Positions 55,637-64,000 of a DNA stretch of 64,000 nucleotides are shown piece by piece (positions within the stretch are counted from its first letter, which is position 1; every line of letters begins with the position of its first letter). The position numbers were made by a program, and so were the translations under genes. Source of the stretch: Turicimonas muris (GTDB lineage: Bacteria; Pseudomonadota; Gammaproteobacteria; Burkholderiales; Burkholderiaceae_F); assembly GCF_002221595.1 (NCBI RefSeq), contig NZ_NHMP01000002.1, positions 248,001 to 312,000 of the forward strand. The letters are read 5' to 3'. A model generated the notes under the pieces. It worked only from the letters and a program-made list of their open reading frames with translations. It had not been told where the DNA came from and searched no databases.

Positions 55637-56446
55637 ATGTTAAAAAGACAAACCTTAAAGCTGCTTTCCTCTCTCGTCATTGTTTCCGCCTTAGCTTTGA
55701 CAGGCTGCCAGGATAAGAAACCTTCCGAGCTGAAGGTAGGAGCAACTGCCGGTCCGCACGCTGCTAATGTTCAAAAAGCTGCTGAAGTTGCAAAGAAAGA
55801 CGGCCTAAACGTGAAGGTAGTTGAGTTCACCGATTACATCACGCCGAATAAGAGCTTGGCTGAAGGAGCTCTGGACGTGGTTGTCTATCAGCATGAACCT
55901 TTCTTGAATAACTTTAACAAACAGCAAGGTAGCGACCTTAAGAATATTGGCAAAGCAGTGGTACAGCCGATGGGCTTTTACTCTAACAAGATTAAAAGCC
56001 TGGAGACAATTCCTGCAGGCGCAACGGTCGCCGTCCCAAATGATCCGACCAATGAGGGCCGAGCTTTGATCCTTCTTGAACAGGCCGGTCTCATTAAGCT
56101 GAAAGCCGGTGCCGGCGGTACCGCTACTGTTCATGAGATTATTGAAAATCCGAAGACATTGAAATTTAAAGAACTCGAGGCTGCACAGCTGCCAAGAAGT
56201 TTAGAGGATGTTGATTTTGCCTGCATTCCGATGAACTATGCAATCAGCGGATCTTTATCTCCTCAGAAACAAGGTTTTTACTTTGAATCCAAGGATGCTC
56301 CGTACGCTTTGATTGTCATCGCTTCTCGTGCTAATAATGCAAACGATGAGCAGGTTAAGAAATTTGTGAAAGCCTTCCAATCTCCGGAAGTGGCTAAGTT
56401 TATAAAGGAGGAGTTTAAGGGTGCCGTTGTACCCGCCTGGGAATAA
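55637..56446 (+). CDS. metQ: MetQ/NlpA-type methionine-binding lipoprotein
   Basis: 269 residues with a lipoprotein signal (lipobox LALTGC, lipidated Cys at about 23), then KVGATAGPHAANVQKAAEVAKK, and the ligand-site blocks VYQHEPFLNNF, VAVPNDPTNEGRALILLE and FACIPMNYAISG, all MetQ-like. It would capture D- or L-methionine for an ABC importer. No metN or metI is adjacent, so it is either an orphan that serves a transporter elsewhere or a solitary paralogue. AAAGGA is 7 bp upstream of the ATG. The leader-peptide region above suggests regulation. Confidence 0.9.
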   Translation: MLKRQTLKLLSSLVIVSALALTGCQDKKPSELKVGATAGPHAANVQKAAEVAKKDGLNVKVVEFTDYITPNKSLAEGALDVVVYQHEPFLNNFNKQQGSDLKNIGKAVVQPMGFYSNKIKSLETIPAGATVAVPNDPTNEGRALILLEQAGLIKLKAGAGGTATVHEIIENPKTLKFKELEAAQLPRSLEDVDFACIPMNYAISGSLSPQKQGFYFESKDAPYALIVIASRANNANDEQVKKFVKAFQSPEVAKFIKEEFKGAVVPAWE

Positions 56447-56513
56447 GAGAAGAAATTTTTTGAGTTAAAAGAGCTAATCAACAAGAGGCTGAGTTTGATG
56501 AGCTCAAAAGAAA

Positions 56514-56541
56514 AGCTGTCTTCCGGGAGCGGAAGACAGCT
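56514..56541 (-). terminator. Terminator after the DedA-family gene
   Basis: Perfect 11-bp stem AGCTGTCTTCC / GGAAGACAGCT with a 6-nt loop; minus-strand sequence continues TTTTCTTTT. A second imperfect stem (56471-56481 / 56495-56505) next to it may end the metQ transcript. Confidence 0.8.
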
Positions 56542-56565
56542 GAAGGCAATTCTGAGGCCGATTAA

Positions 56566-57222
56566 TTAACTTGTTTTGGGACCGAAATATTTTTTCCACA
56601 ATTGGATGCACATGGCAATCGTGAATGGTCCGAGTGCAGCCAAGATACCGACAATTAAAATCAGAGAAAGATTGTTTTTGATAAACGGGATATTGCCGAA
56701 AAGATATCCTGCTCCAACGATAGAGCCTACCCAGAAGAGGGCCCCGAAACCGCTGTAAAGTTCAAATTTAACGGTGTTCATTTGAGCGGCCCCCGCAACT
56801 AACGGAGCGAAGGAACGAACAATCGGAACGAAACGGGCAAGAACAATAGTCTTACCGCCGTGTTTTTCATAGAAAGAATGTGTCTTTTGAAGAGCAGATT
56901 GATCAATCCATCCAATCGAGCCGTCGTAGATTTTTTTACCCAACCACGATCCGATGTAAAAGTTGGTTGTGTTTCCGACAATGGCACCGGCTGTAATAAT
57001 CAGAATGAGAGCGATCGGGTTCATGACTCCGGTTGCTGCGGCTGCCCCCGAAATAAAAAGGAGAGAATCACCGGGCAAAAAAGCGCAAATGACAATGCCG
57101 GTTTCTGCAAAGAAGATAAGGAAGAGAACTATGTAAATCCAGATCCCATAGGCCTCGGCAATATGAAGAATAAATTGATCGGCGTTTCTAAAAAGCTCAA
57201 TCGCTAGGTTAAGGAATTCCAT
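56566..57222 (-). CDS. DedA-family membrane protein
   Basis: 218 residues with about five hydrophobic segments. Characteristic motifs are FFAETGIVICAFLPGDSLLFISG and, after TM2, NTTNFYIGSWLGKKI, with FYEKHGGKTIVLARFVPIVRSFAPLVAGAAQM. DedA proteins are implicated in lipid scrambling, notably undecaprenyl phosphate recycling. Single gene with its own terminator. Confidence 0.93.
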   Translation of the reverse strand: MEFLNLAIELFRNADQFILHIAEAYGIWIYIVLFLIFFAETGIVICAFLPGDSLLFISGAAAATGVMNPIALILIITAGAIVGNTTNFYIGSWLGKKIYDGSIGWIDQSALQKTHSFYEKHGGKTIVLARFVPIVRSFAPLVAGAAQMNTVKFELYSGFGALFWVGSIVGAGYLFGNIPFIKNNLSLILIVGILAALGPFTIAMCIQLWKKYFGPKTS

Positions 57223-57398
57223 TAAAAACTTTCTCAGTGAGTCACATGACCACGTAATTCTAGACGAAAAAGAATTTTTTCACTAAGCAGGATAAGTACC
57301 AGAGCAGGTTCAAAAGAAATAGACTTGAAGCCGAAAAATTCTCTCTGTTTTCAAGAAGATGGCAAAACAGAAAAAACTTTCGGATATACAATACCGGA

Positions 57399-59303
57399 AT
57401 GATCGAAACTGAAAAAAGAAGAGCTTTTCGGGAGATTCGTGAGCTTCCTGACCAGCTTATTAGTCAAATAGCAGCCGGAGAGGTCATTGAAAGACCTGCC
57501 TCCGTAGTGAAAGAACTTTTGGAAAACGCCATTGACGCGGGTTCTACTCATGTCGAAATTAGATTGGACGGCGGCGGCATCAAACGAATATTGATCCAGG
57601 ATAACGGCTGCGGGATTCCGAAAGAGTCGCTTTCGCTTGCTTTAAAGCGTCACGCTACCAGTAAGGTTAGAAATTTAGATGAGCTTGAATCTATTTCGAG
57701 TTTGGGATTTCGAGGCGAGGCCTTAGCATCCATTGCCAGCGTAGCCGATCTTCATCTCTCATCTAAAGTTGAAGGGTCGGACGGCTTCTCTATTTTTAAA
57801 GAAGAAATTACACCTGCGGCTTTGAAGAAGGGAACACGTATCGAGGTCACGGATCTTTTCTATAAAACACCGGCCCGCAGAAAATTCTTAAAAGGAGAAC
57901 CAACTGAGCAGGCACATTGCCTGACTTGTATCAAACGCATCGCCTTGGCTAACCCGGAGATAGATTTTTCAGTTTTTGCAAATGGCAAAGGCGTGTTGTC
58001 TCTCCCTCCTTCAACTTTAGAGGCCAGGTTAGAGCGCATGATGCCAAAAGAATTTTTAGAAGCTCATCGCACTGTCAGTGCCGAAACTCCCTCAGTCAAA
58101 TTGTACGGTTGGGTTTGTTTGCCGACAGCCGCTAAAACCCGTACGGACTGCCAGTACTTCTATGTTAACGGACGCTTTGTTAAGGACAAGGTGCTTACTC
58201 ATGCTCTCCGACAAGCCTATGCAGATGTTTTGCACGGTTCTTCTCAGCCCCTGTACTGCCTGTTTTTAGAGATTGACCCGCTGAAGGTAGACGTTAATGT
58301 TCATCCAACAAAAAATGAGGTCAGATTCCGAGACTCATCTGCTATTCACCAGTTCGTATTTCATGCAGTGGAAAACGCAATATCTCAGTCGGTTCTTGCG
58401 GATCCATTGACAGGCGAACTCACGGAAAAGGAATGTTTTACGGGACTTCAGGAGGACGAGCCAAAACGGACTGCCTACGGGAGCGTGGGAGAAAATAGTT
58501 TTTCGCCGAGAAAAGAATACACATTGCGCGGAGATGACGGCTACCAGCATTACTTAGATTTTTACGGAAAGAATGAGCGTTCTGCTGTTTCTGCTCAGTC
58601 AAGCTTTCCTAAGACTATTTACTCTATGGAGGCAGACGAGGAAGCAGGAGATCTCTGCGCCGGTACATCATCTCGCGTCGCTGAAGAAGTAAAGGCAGAA
58701 AATGAGGTCTACCAGCCTTTGGGAAGGGCGGTAGGACAGATAGCCGGTACTTTCATCATTGCGGAAAATGATAAAGGCATGGTCATTGTCGACATGCACG
58801 CCGCTCATGAAAGAATCGTATATGAGCGCCTGAAGAAAAGTTTCGACAGACGAGAGGTTGTAACTCAACAATTCCTAATTCCCTATGTTTTCAGCGTCAC
58901 CGAAGAGCAGATGGCAGTATTTGAAGAGTGTAGGGACCAAATCGCCGAGTTGGGTCTGGATTTATCAGCCGTTGGTCCGACACAGCTTAGCTTACGAGGA
59001 GCCCCTGTCATGCTCGACTCCAAAATCGGCAAAGAGGGCGAAGATTTGGTTCGTGATGTTCTCGAAGACATGCGAAAGTACGGAAAGTCATCTGTTCTTG
59101 CAGAAAAACGAAATGAAGTATTAGCAACGATTGCGTGTCACTCTGCAATTCGCGTAAATCGGCTCTTGACCCTCTCTGAAATGGATGCCGTTTTAAGAGA
59201 CATGGAAAAAACTGATCGTGCAGACGAATGCAATCATGGGCGTCCAACCTGGGTTCAGATTTCTCATCGAGAACTCGACGGCTTCTTTATGCGGGGAAAA
59301 TAA
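57399..59303 (+). CDS. mutL: DNA mismatch repair protein MutL
   Basis: 634 residues. The N-terminal GHKL ATPase is complete (ISQIAAGEVIERPASVVKELLENAIDAG, DNGCGIP, ATSKV, SLGFRGEALASI), then transducer domain. The C-terminal dimerisation domain has DMHAAHERIVYE, close to the DQHA(X)2E(X)4E endonuclease motif, and CNHGRPT. This indicates the endonuclease-active type of MutL. It adjoins miaA with no gap, a common arrangement. Confidence 0.97.
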   Translation: MIETEKRRAFREIRELPDQLISQIAAGEVIERPASVVKELLENAIDAGSTHVEIRLDGGGIKRILIQDNGCGIPKESLSLALKRHATSKVRNLDELESISSLGFRGEALASIASVADLHLSSKVEGSDGFSIFKEEITPAALKKGTRIEVTDLFYKTPARRKFLKGEPTEQAHCLTCIKRIALANPEIDFSVFANGKGVLSLPPSTLEARLERMMPKEFLEAHRTVSAETPSVKLYGWVCLPTAAKTRTDCQYFYVNGRFVKDKVLTHALRQAYADVLHGSSQPLYCLFLEIDPLKVDVNVHPTKNEVRFRDSSAIHQFVFHAVENAISQSVLADPLTGELTEKECFTGLQEDEPKRTAYGSVGENSFSPRKEYTLRGDDGYQHYLDFYGKNERSAVSAQSSFPKTIYSMEADEEAGDLCAGTSSRVAEEVKAENEVYQPLGRAVGQIAGTFIIAENDKGMVIVDMHAAHERIVYERLKKSFDRREVVTQQFLIPYVFSVTEEQMAVFEECRDQIAELGLDLSAVGPTQLSLRGAPVMLDSKIGKEGEDLVRDVLEDMRKYGKSSVLAEKRNEVLATIACHSAIRVNRLLTLSEMDAVLRDMEKTDRADECNHGRPTWVQISHRELDGFFMRGK

Positions 59304-60245
59304 TTGACGACTCAAAAACTGGAAGATGCTGATGCGGTGATGCTTCTCGGACCGACAGCCAGCGGAAAGACCGCACTTGCGTTAAAAGCTGCCAAGATGG
59401 TGCCTTGCGAAGTTATTTCCATTGACTCGGCACTGGTCTATAAAAAGATGAATATTGGAACCGCAAAGCCCACAAAAGAAGAGCTGGAACAAGTTCCTCA
59501 TCACCTTATCGATATTATTGAGCCGACGGAGGCATACTCGACCGCAAGTTTTGTTTCCGACTGCGAAAGACTGGTAAAAGAAATAAGAGCCAGAGGACGT
59601 CTTCCCATTATAGTGGGCGGGACGATGCTCTACGCCAAAGCACTGAGGGAAGGTTTGTCAGAATTGCCGACTAGCACACCGGAAGTAAGGGATAAGATTG
59701 GAAATCTGCTTAAAGAAAAAGGCCTTTCTTTCCTATATGAAGCGCTTAAAAAAGTCGATCCGGACTCAGCCCGGCGCTTATCTCCAAACGATACACAAAG
59801 AATTTCGAGGGCCCTGGAGGTCTATGACTTATCAGGGCGCCCGCTGACTTCTTTTTTTGGAGAAGCAAAAGGAACGGAGTTAAATATTCCGACCTTTGCT
59901 CTCTTTCCCGAAGACAGGAAAGAACTTCACCGAAGAATTGCCCTTCGCTTTGAACAGATGTTGGGAAACGGGTTCCTTGATGAGGTCAGAAGCTTGAAAG
60001 AAATACCGGGCCTAACAAAAGATCATTCCAGCATACGCTGCGTCGGCTACCGTCAAGCGTGGGATTATCTTGACGGACTTACAAGCTTTGATGAATTTAA
60101 AGAAGCTGGGATCGCGGCTACCCGTCAGTTAGCTAAACGTCAAATCACCTGGCTGAGGTCGATGAAAGACGTTACTTTATTAAATGGCACTTCACAGGAA
60201 AACGAAAATACTTTCTTAGAAGCGTGCCGTCTTGCGGCTACTTAA
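59304..60245 (+). CDS. miaA: tRNA dimethylallyltransferase
   Basis: 313 residues. Prenylates A37 of tRNAs reading U-starting codons. P-loop GPTASGKTALALK, SIDSALVYKKMNIGTAKPT, DDIIEP-like HHLIDIIEPTEAYS, and VGGTMLYAKALREGL. Start is TTG at the base after the mutL stop, with GGGGA as ribosome site in the end of mutL; no better start precedes the P-loop. It ends 8 bp into the convergent MFS gene. Confidence 0.96.
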   Translation: MTTQKLEDADAVMLLGPTASGKTALALKAAKMVPCEVISIDSALVYKKMNIGTAKPTKEELEQVPHHLIDIIEPTEAYSTASFVSDCERLVKEIRARGRLPIIVGGTMLYAKALREGLSELPTSTPEVRDKIGNLLKEKGLSFLYEALKKVDPDSARRLSPNDTQRISRALEVYDLSGRPLTSFFGEAKGTELNIPTFALFPEDRKELHRRIALRFEQMLGNGFLDEVRSLKEIPGLTKDHSSIRCVGYRQAWDYLDGLTSFDEFKEAGIAATRQLAKRQITWLRSMKDVTLLNGTSQENENTFLEACRLAAT

Positions 60246-61422
60246 TGGCTTTTCGATTGCAGAGAATTAACCAAGCTGCGTAGGGAAGGAGAATAAGGCC
60301 GGAAGCGGCAATAACGAAAGCGTAACCGCAGACTCCGGCAGCCCAAGCTGCAATAAGCGGACCAAGTGCCATTCCAACGTGTCCGGTCAGGAAATTGAAT
60401 CCGTAAATCTGTCCTTTTTCTTCCGGAGGACAGACTTGAGACAGAATGGCATTAACGGTCGGAATTAAGCCTGCAACTGCAAAACCGCCTAAGAATCTCC
60501 AGAAGGTCAGACCTTCCACGCTGTCCGGAACCACCTGGAGAGCGATGACTGCAGCGGAAAGCACAAGACAGATCAGGAGGACTTTCATAAAACCGAACTT
60601 CTGACCGGCGGCTCCTAATAAAGGAGAAGCAATCATGACGGAGATTCCGCTGATCGAAAAAACGGTTCCCGCCACGAGGGTAATGTTATCCATGCTTCCT
60701 TGAAGTTCAGCAATATAGAGCGGGAAAATCGGCTGAAGAGAAAACAAAGCCGCATAAATGACAGCCGAGCCTATCAGCATCTGCATGATGGCAGGAGACT
60801 TAAGAACGGAAAAATCAAAAAATGGCTTTTTCTCTTTAATGGGTTCGTGTTTTCCTTCTTTACAGTAAAAGAAAATTAAAACGGTAATAATGGCTAATGC
60901 CACTCCGGCAATATAGAAAGAATTCCGCATGCCGAATTGAGTGGAAAGTACGCCTCCGATGAAAGGACCTCCGATTCCTCCGATTGTCATCCCTCCCTGA
61001 AGTAAACCCATGCTTAATCCGATTTTATTGTTCGGCATTGTGGTGGCCACAAGAGCGAGAAGGGCAGGATAAAGACCTGCGGAAAGGCCCTGGAAAACTC
61101 TTGCAGCAAACAGCCCTTCGACGGTACTGACGAGGCCGCAAAGCGTATAACTTATAGCCAAACAAACTGATGCCCGCAAAGCCATTAATTTACGGCTTTT
61201 TCTGTCTGCAATAACTCCCCAAACAGGACCTAATAGTCCGCTGATAAAGAAGGTGACGGAAAAGACTGCCCCGGACCAAAGATTGACATCATCCGGAGCA
61301 ACCTTAAGGTCTTGAACAAGATAGAGAGGCAAAAACGGTGTGACCATCGTAAAAGATAGTTCCATCAAGAAACCCGATGCCGTTAAGACAATAAGCGGGA
61401 TTATCCAGCCGTTTTTGTTCAT
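60238..61422 (-). CDS. MFS efflux transporter (DHA1-type, MdtG-like)
   Basis: 394 residues, 12 membrane segments. Loop 2-3 motif GVIADRKSRKLMALRA, motif C region GGMTIGGIGGPFIGG in TM5, both typical of the drug:H+ antiporter-1 group. Resembles MdtG. Actual substrate unknown. Convergent with miaA, with an 8-bp overlap of stop codons. Confidence 0.82.
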   Translation of the reverse strand: MNKNGWIIPLIVLTASGFLMELSFTMVTPFLPLYLVQDLKVAPDDVNLWSGAVFSVTFFISGLLGPVWGVIADRKSRKLMALRASVCLAISYTLCGLVSTVEGLFAARVFQGLSAGLYPALLALVATTMPNNKIGLSMGLLQGGMTIGGIGGPFIGGVLSTQFGMRNSFYIAGVALAIITVLIFFYCKEGKHEPIKEKKPFFDFSVLKSPAIMQMLIGSAVIYAALFSLQPIFPLYIAELQGSMDNITLVAGTVFSISGISVMIASPLLGAAGQKFGFMKVLLICLVLSAAVIALQVVPDSVEGLTFWRFLGGFAVAGLIPTVNAILSQVCPPEEKGQIYGFNFLTGHVGMALGPLIAAWAAGVCGYAFVIAASGLILLPYAAWLILCNRKAIK

Positions 61423-61464
61423 ACAGATTGCTTAGAGAAGAGGTGTTCGTTGTTCTTATCGGAG

Positions 61465-61496
61465 AAAAGGACTAAGGCAGGTGCCTCAGCCCTTTT
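61465..61496 (-). terminator. Terminator after the outer-membrane barrel gene
   Basis: 14-bp stem (61465-61478 with 61483-61496) with two G-U pairs on the minus-strand RNA, 4-nt loop, T-run at its end. Confidence 0.8.
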
Positions 61497-61501
61497 TAGC
61501 T

Positions 61502-62428
61502 TTAGTACATGAATTGATAGTTAACCATCAAGTCTTGTTTGAAGCTGCCGTGCGGGGCTGCACCTGCACCGTAGGTCAACCCGAATGCATGCTGACCTTT
61601 AGTAGTTTCAATTCCGAATTTGCCTCGGAAAGAGATGGAGTCTGCAAATCTTGTGCTGTAGAAATCATCTTCTGTACTGACATTTACTTTTCTCTTACCG
61701 GCAGTAGGAATGACAGCCAAATCCAACATGGTTCTTGTTCTCCAGCCGCCACCGCAGGTAAATTCATAGCCTGCATTCACGCCGACCGGGAATTGCCAAA
61801 TGTTTTGATCTCCGAGGTGGATAGTATCTCCCTCAATGTCTGTGTAGTTGTCGTTTTTGAGATGAGTAAAGCGGACACTGTAATAAGGAACCCAGCTAAT
61901 ACCTCCGGCAACGAAGCTAGTTTCAAAGCGGATGCCGGCGTTGATGGAGGATCCTTTGACATGGCTGAAATCAGGTTTATCTTTGCTATAGAGATAACCG
62001 AGGTTTGCAATGACGTTAACTCTTTGTCCTTTCCAAGTGGAGTAAAGGTTGGCGCCGCCCCAATGAGAATCTAATTTTTCCTCATCCTCTCCGGTACGTT
62101 TTAGCTTGCCGGCTCCTCCATTAATTGAAAGACCGAGACGGAAGCTGTCAGCAATGACGTGGTCGTAACCGAGAATTAGCCCGGCACCTTTATTTCTCAT
62201 GTCTTCGTGGCTGATTCGATGGGTGTAACCAAAGCCTTCTAACCAAGGATCCCCTTGCTTGTATTGAACATTCCAGCCGTTGAACAGAGGGCCGGACATG
62301 GATAAACGAGATTCAATGATATCTTGGTTGATGTTGCTTACGTCATACCGGTTAGCGGTTGTCACCAAAGCCATGGACGGTGCAGAAACAGCTAATAAGA
62401 GTAAAGCGGAAAGTTGTGAAAGTTTCAT
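61502..62428 (-). CDS. Outer-membrane beta-barrel protein (autotransporter barrel-like)
   Basis: 308 residues with a signal peptide (about 1-20, ending PSMA-LV). The remainder is alternating beta-strand sequence with aromatic girdle residues and ends in a C-terminal FMY, typical for outer-membrane insertion. Internal pattern (GAGLILGYDHVI, GGANLYSTWKGQRV) resembles autotransporter barrel domains, but no passenger domain is present. Function unknown: a porin-like channel or adhesion-related barrel. Confidence 0.72.
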   Translation of the reverse strand: MKLSQLSALLLLAVSAPSMALVTTANRYDVSNINQDIIESRLSMSGPLFNGWNVQYKQGDPWLEGFGYTHRISHEDMRNKGAGLILGYDHVIADSFRLGLSINGGAGKLKRTGEDEEKLDSHWGGANLYSTWKGQRVNVIANLGYLYSKDKPDFSHVKGSSINAGIRFETSFVAGGISWVPYYSVRFTHLKNDNYTDIEGDTIHLGDQNIWQFPVGVNAGYEFTCGGGWRTRTMLDLAVIPTAGKRKVNVSTEDDFYSTRFADSISFRGKFGIETTKGQHAFGLTYGAGAAPHGSFKQDLMVNYQFMY

Positions 62429-62565
62429 GATTCTTTAATTAAGTTGTAGTCATTCTCTGCCTAACTACTGGCAGATGGGACGTTGGTTATGGCTAATAAG
62501 ACTAAGTATACAAGCAAGGTCAAAGCCAAACAAACGTCAAATCTTTGATTGGACGGCCATCGAAA

Positions 62566-62595
62566 AGAAAACGACCGCTTATGCGGCCGCTTTCT
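62566..62595 (-). terminator. Minus-strand terminator hairpin used as intron insertion site
   Basis: 13-bp stem (62566-62578 with 62583-62595) around TTAT. The two imperfect positions are G-U pairs on the minus-strand RNA, and the T-run follows on that strand, so it terminates a leftward transcript from beyond the intron. The intron starts at the very next base. Confidence 0.65.
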
Positions 62596-64000
62596 GTGTG
62601 CTCGGCATGAGTGCAATCTAAAGGGTGAAAGTCCCGAGCTCGCCCGCTAGTGGGAAGAGCTAGCGAATCTGCAAGGTGTGTGCAGTGATGTACAGGCTGA
62701 AAGAAGCAGATAGCAAAACCTTGAACTGACGAACAGAAATCGTCTATAGGCAGGCGCAGAGGATGAGAATGCAAAATAATTCGAAGTCCGAAAACTAGCC
62801 GGAATCTGCGAATGTAAAGACGGCAGTTACATGAGGTGAAAGAGTGCACTCTTACCCGAGGAGGTCTTGTCAGCTCCGACAGGGGTAGTAACAACGAATG
62901 GCAAGAAGTCAGCAGAGGTCATAGTACCCAAGAGTAAGGGGGAAGGACCGAACTAGTAAACCGTGAAAGGAGGAACGCTGCAAGGCAAGAATGGAAAAAA
63001 AGGAAGTACACCTAGGCTCTGAAGGATAGTGCGGAACACGAAAGTTAAGAGCAAAGGAGTTCGATGACACCAAGCAGACGGAACTTATGAGTAGCGAAAC
63101 ATTTGGAGAAATCACGCTCGAAAGGATACTCGCCAGAGGGAACCTAATGCAGGCTCTGAAGAAGGTGGAAGCAAATAAAGGTTCATGCGGTGTTGACGGC
63201 ATGGAAACAAGTGAGCTGAGAGCCTACTTCAAATCAAACCCTGGGAAACTTACAGAGCAAATTCTTCAAGGTACTTTTAAGCCCTCGCCTATAAGGAGGG
63301 TTTACATCCCAAAAGACAACGGGGAGCAACGTCCCTTGGGGATACCCACGGTAATCGACCGCTTTGTGCAACAGGCAATAGCCTTAGTACTGAGCGAGGA
63401 ATACGAAAAGATTTTTGTGGATCACAGCTATGGGTTCAGACCCAACAGGGACTGCCGGCAAGCCGTAAGGCGAGCTATGGAGCATATTCGAGAGGGATAC
63501 GAATGGGTAATCGATATCGACCTACGTAAGTTCTTTGATACGGTTAACCATGATTTCCTAGTTCAACTCCTATCCAGAAGGATAAGGGACGGACGTGTAA
63601 TCTCTCTAATCCATAAATTCCTTCGAGCGCCGATTAGCGAGGAAGGGAAAGTTGGGAAAGCGAATCGACTCGGCTGTCCACAAGGGGGTGTTATATCTCC
63701 CGTGTGTGCGAACGTAGTTCTTCATGAACTGGATATAAAACTCCGTGAGAAGAACATGAGAGCATGCAGATACGCCGACGACGCCGTCATCTTCTGCAAA
63801 AGCAGGAAAGCCGCGGAGAGAGCACTTAAGTGGATTAAGAAATTCATCGAGAGCAAGCTTCACCTCAGAGTCAACGAGGACAAGACAAAAATTCTAAAAG
63901 TAGGAAGCCCCGATGTTCAATTCCTAGGTTTTAGCTTCACGACTAAAGTCTCAAAGGCTAAAAAGATGAAATTCCCGCAATACCGATACTTCCCTACTGT
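62596..64000 (+). mobile_element. Group II intron (5' part; runs off the window)
   Basis: The 5' end GTGTGCTCGGC is a standard group II start, followed by the characteristic GTGCAATCTAAAGGGTGAAAGTCCC domain I segment and, further on, GCAAGAAGTCAGCAGAGGTCATAGTACC before the ORF. The maturase starts about 490 bp in. Domains V and VI and the 3' end lie beyond the edge. It is a self-splicing, retrohoming mobile element on the plus strand. Confidence 0.9.
63087..64000 (+). CDS. ltrA: Group II intron reverse transcriptase/maturase (partial, LtrA-like)
   Basis: 304 codons up to the window edge, no stop. RT motifs in order: GVDGMETSELRAYF, RPLGIPTVIDRFVQQA, HSYGFRPNRDCRQAV, DIDLRKFFDTVNHD, GCPQGGVISPVCANVVLHELD, and the catalytic RYADDAVIF, then VQFLGFSF. 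Thumb/X and any endonuclease domain lie outside. The start at 63087 is inferred: the strong AAGGAG (63053-63058) serves a separate 8-codon ORF (63064-63090) whose stop TGA overlaps this ATG, suggesting coupling. The frame is also open upstream to 63030 without another ATG. Confidence 0.9.
   Translation, partial: MSSETFGEITLERILARGNLMQALKKVEANKGSCGVDGMETSELRAYFKSNPGKLTEQILQGTFKPSPIRRVYIPKDNGEQRPLGIPTVIDRFVQQAIALVLSEEYEKIFVDHSYGFRPNRDCRQAVRRAMEHIREGYEWVIDIDLRKFFDTVNHDFLVQLLSRRIRDGRVISLIHKFLRAPISEEGKVGKANRLGCPQGGVISPVCANVVLHELDIKLREKNMRACRYADDAVIFCKSRKAAERALKWIKKFIESKLHLRVNEDKTKILKVGSPDVQFLGFSFTTKVSKAKKMKFPQYRYFPT

Noticed and set aside
61481-62074. 197-codon plus-strand ORF opposite the outer-membrane barrel gene
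   Set aside because: The minus-strand product has a signal peptide, beta-barrel pattern and terminal aromatic residue; the plus-strand one has none.
62520-63202. Minus-strand ORFs of 124 and 97 codons
   Set aside because: They overlap the structured RNA of the group II intron, which gives spurious open frames.
1-64000. tRNA, rRNA, CRISPR arrays or prophage
   Set aside because: I read the intergenic gaps for cloverleaf ends, regularly spaced repeats and phage structural genes and found none. The only mobile elements supported are the intron and a possible transposon scar.

Overview
This window looks like a chromosomal segment of a gut-type betaproteobacterium in Burkholderiales, most likely the Sutterellaceae (Parasutterella/Sutterella-like). 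That is inferred from gene content and order, not from a marker gene. The aroQ-accB-accC-prmA-DUF3426 block is typical of Burkholderiales. The anaerobic respiratory genes (periplasmic nitrate reductase, Wolinella-type fumarate reductase cytochrome b, NapC/NirT-type cytochrome, secreted FAD reductase, DcuC carrier) and the asaccharolytic amino-acid style (carbamoylase/M20 hydrolases, C69 dipeptidase, PepN, asparaginase) fit that family.

Layout. 1-6.4 kb: the end of a nap operon (napA partial, napG, napH, napB), convergent with a NarX/NarL-type two-component pair that probably controls it. 6.4-10.7 kb: two M20 hydrolases around a DcuC-type dicarboxylate carrier. 10.7-13.3 kb: a possible transposon scar, a lone frdC, upp and a LapA-like membrane protein. 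13.3-18.7 kb: fbp, pepN and a C69 dipeptidase. 18.7-23 kb: a tetraheme NapC-type cytochrome and the molybdate regulon (modE divergent from modABC, with a perfect inverted repeat between them). 23-35 kb: housekeeping (DUF3426, prmA, accCB, aroQ; mpl, an esterase, an RNB exonuclease, aroE, mgtE) and a small molbindin.

35.5-48.7 kb is the accessory core. It holds a histidine acid phosphatase, a cluster of D-2-hydroxyacid dehydrogenase, Crp-family regulator and secreted FAD reductase, a divergent two-component system, a permease, a 404-residue protein I do not recognise, an asparaginase and an MFS exporter. 49-55.2 kb: lytic transglycosylase, rsmE, then tkt-gap-pgk. 55.2-56.5 kb: an orphan metQ lipoprotein gene behind a probable leader-peptide attenuator whose 30-codon ORF ends Arg-Met-Cys-Arg-Met-Cys and is followed at once by a terminator-like hairpin. 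56.5-62.4 kb: DedA, mutL-miaA, an MFS exporter and an outer-membrane barrel protein. 62.6-64 kb: a group II intron with its reverse transcriptase, cut by the window edge and inserted at the foot of a terminator hairpin.

How the genes fit together: molybdate uptake (ModABC), its regulator and the molbindin support molybdoenzymes such as NapA. NapGH and the NapC-like cytochrome pass quinol electrons to periplasmic reductases. DcuC, FrdC and the FAD reductase point to fumarate or related organic acids as alternative acceptors. The most interesting regulatory candidates are the metQ leader peptide and a smaller attenuator-like structure in front of tkt.
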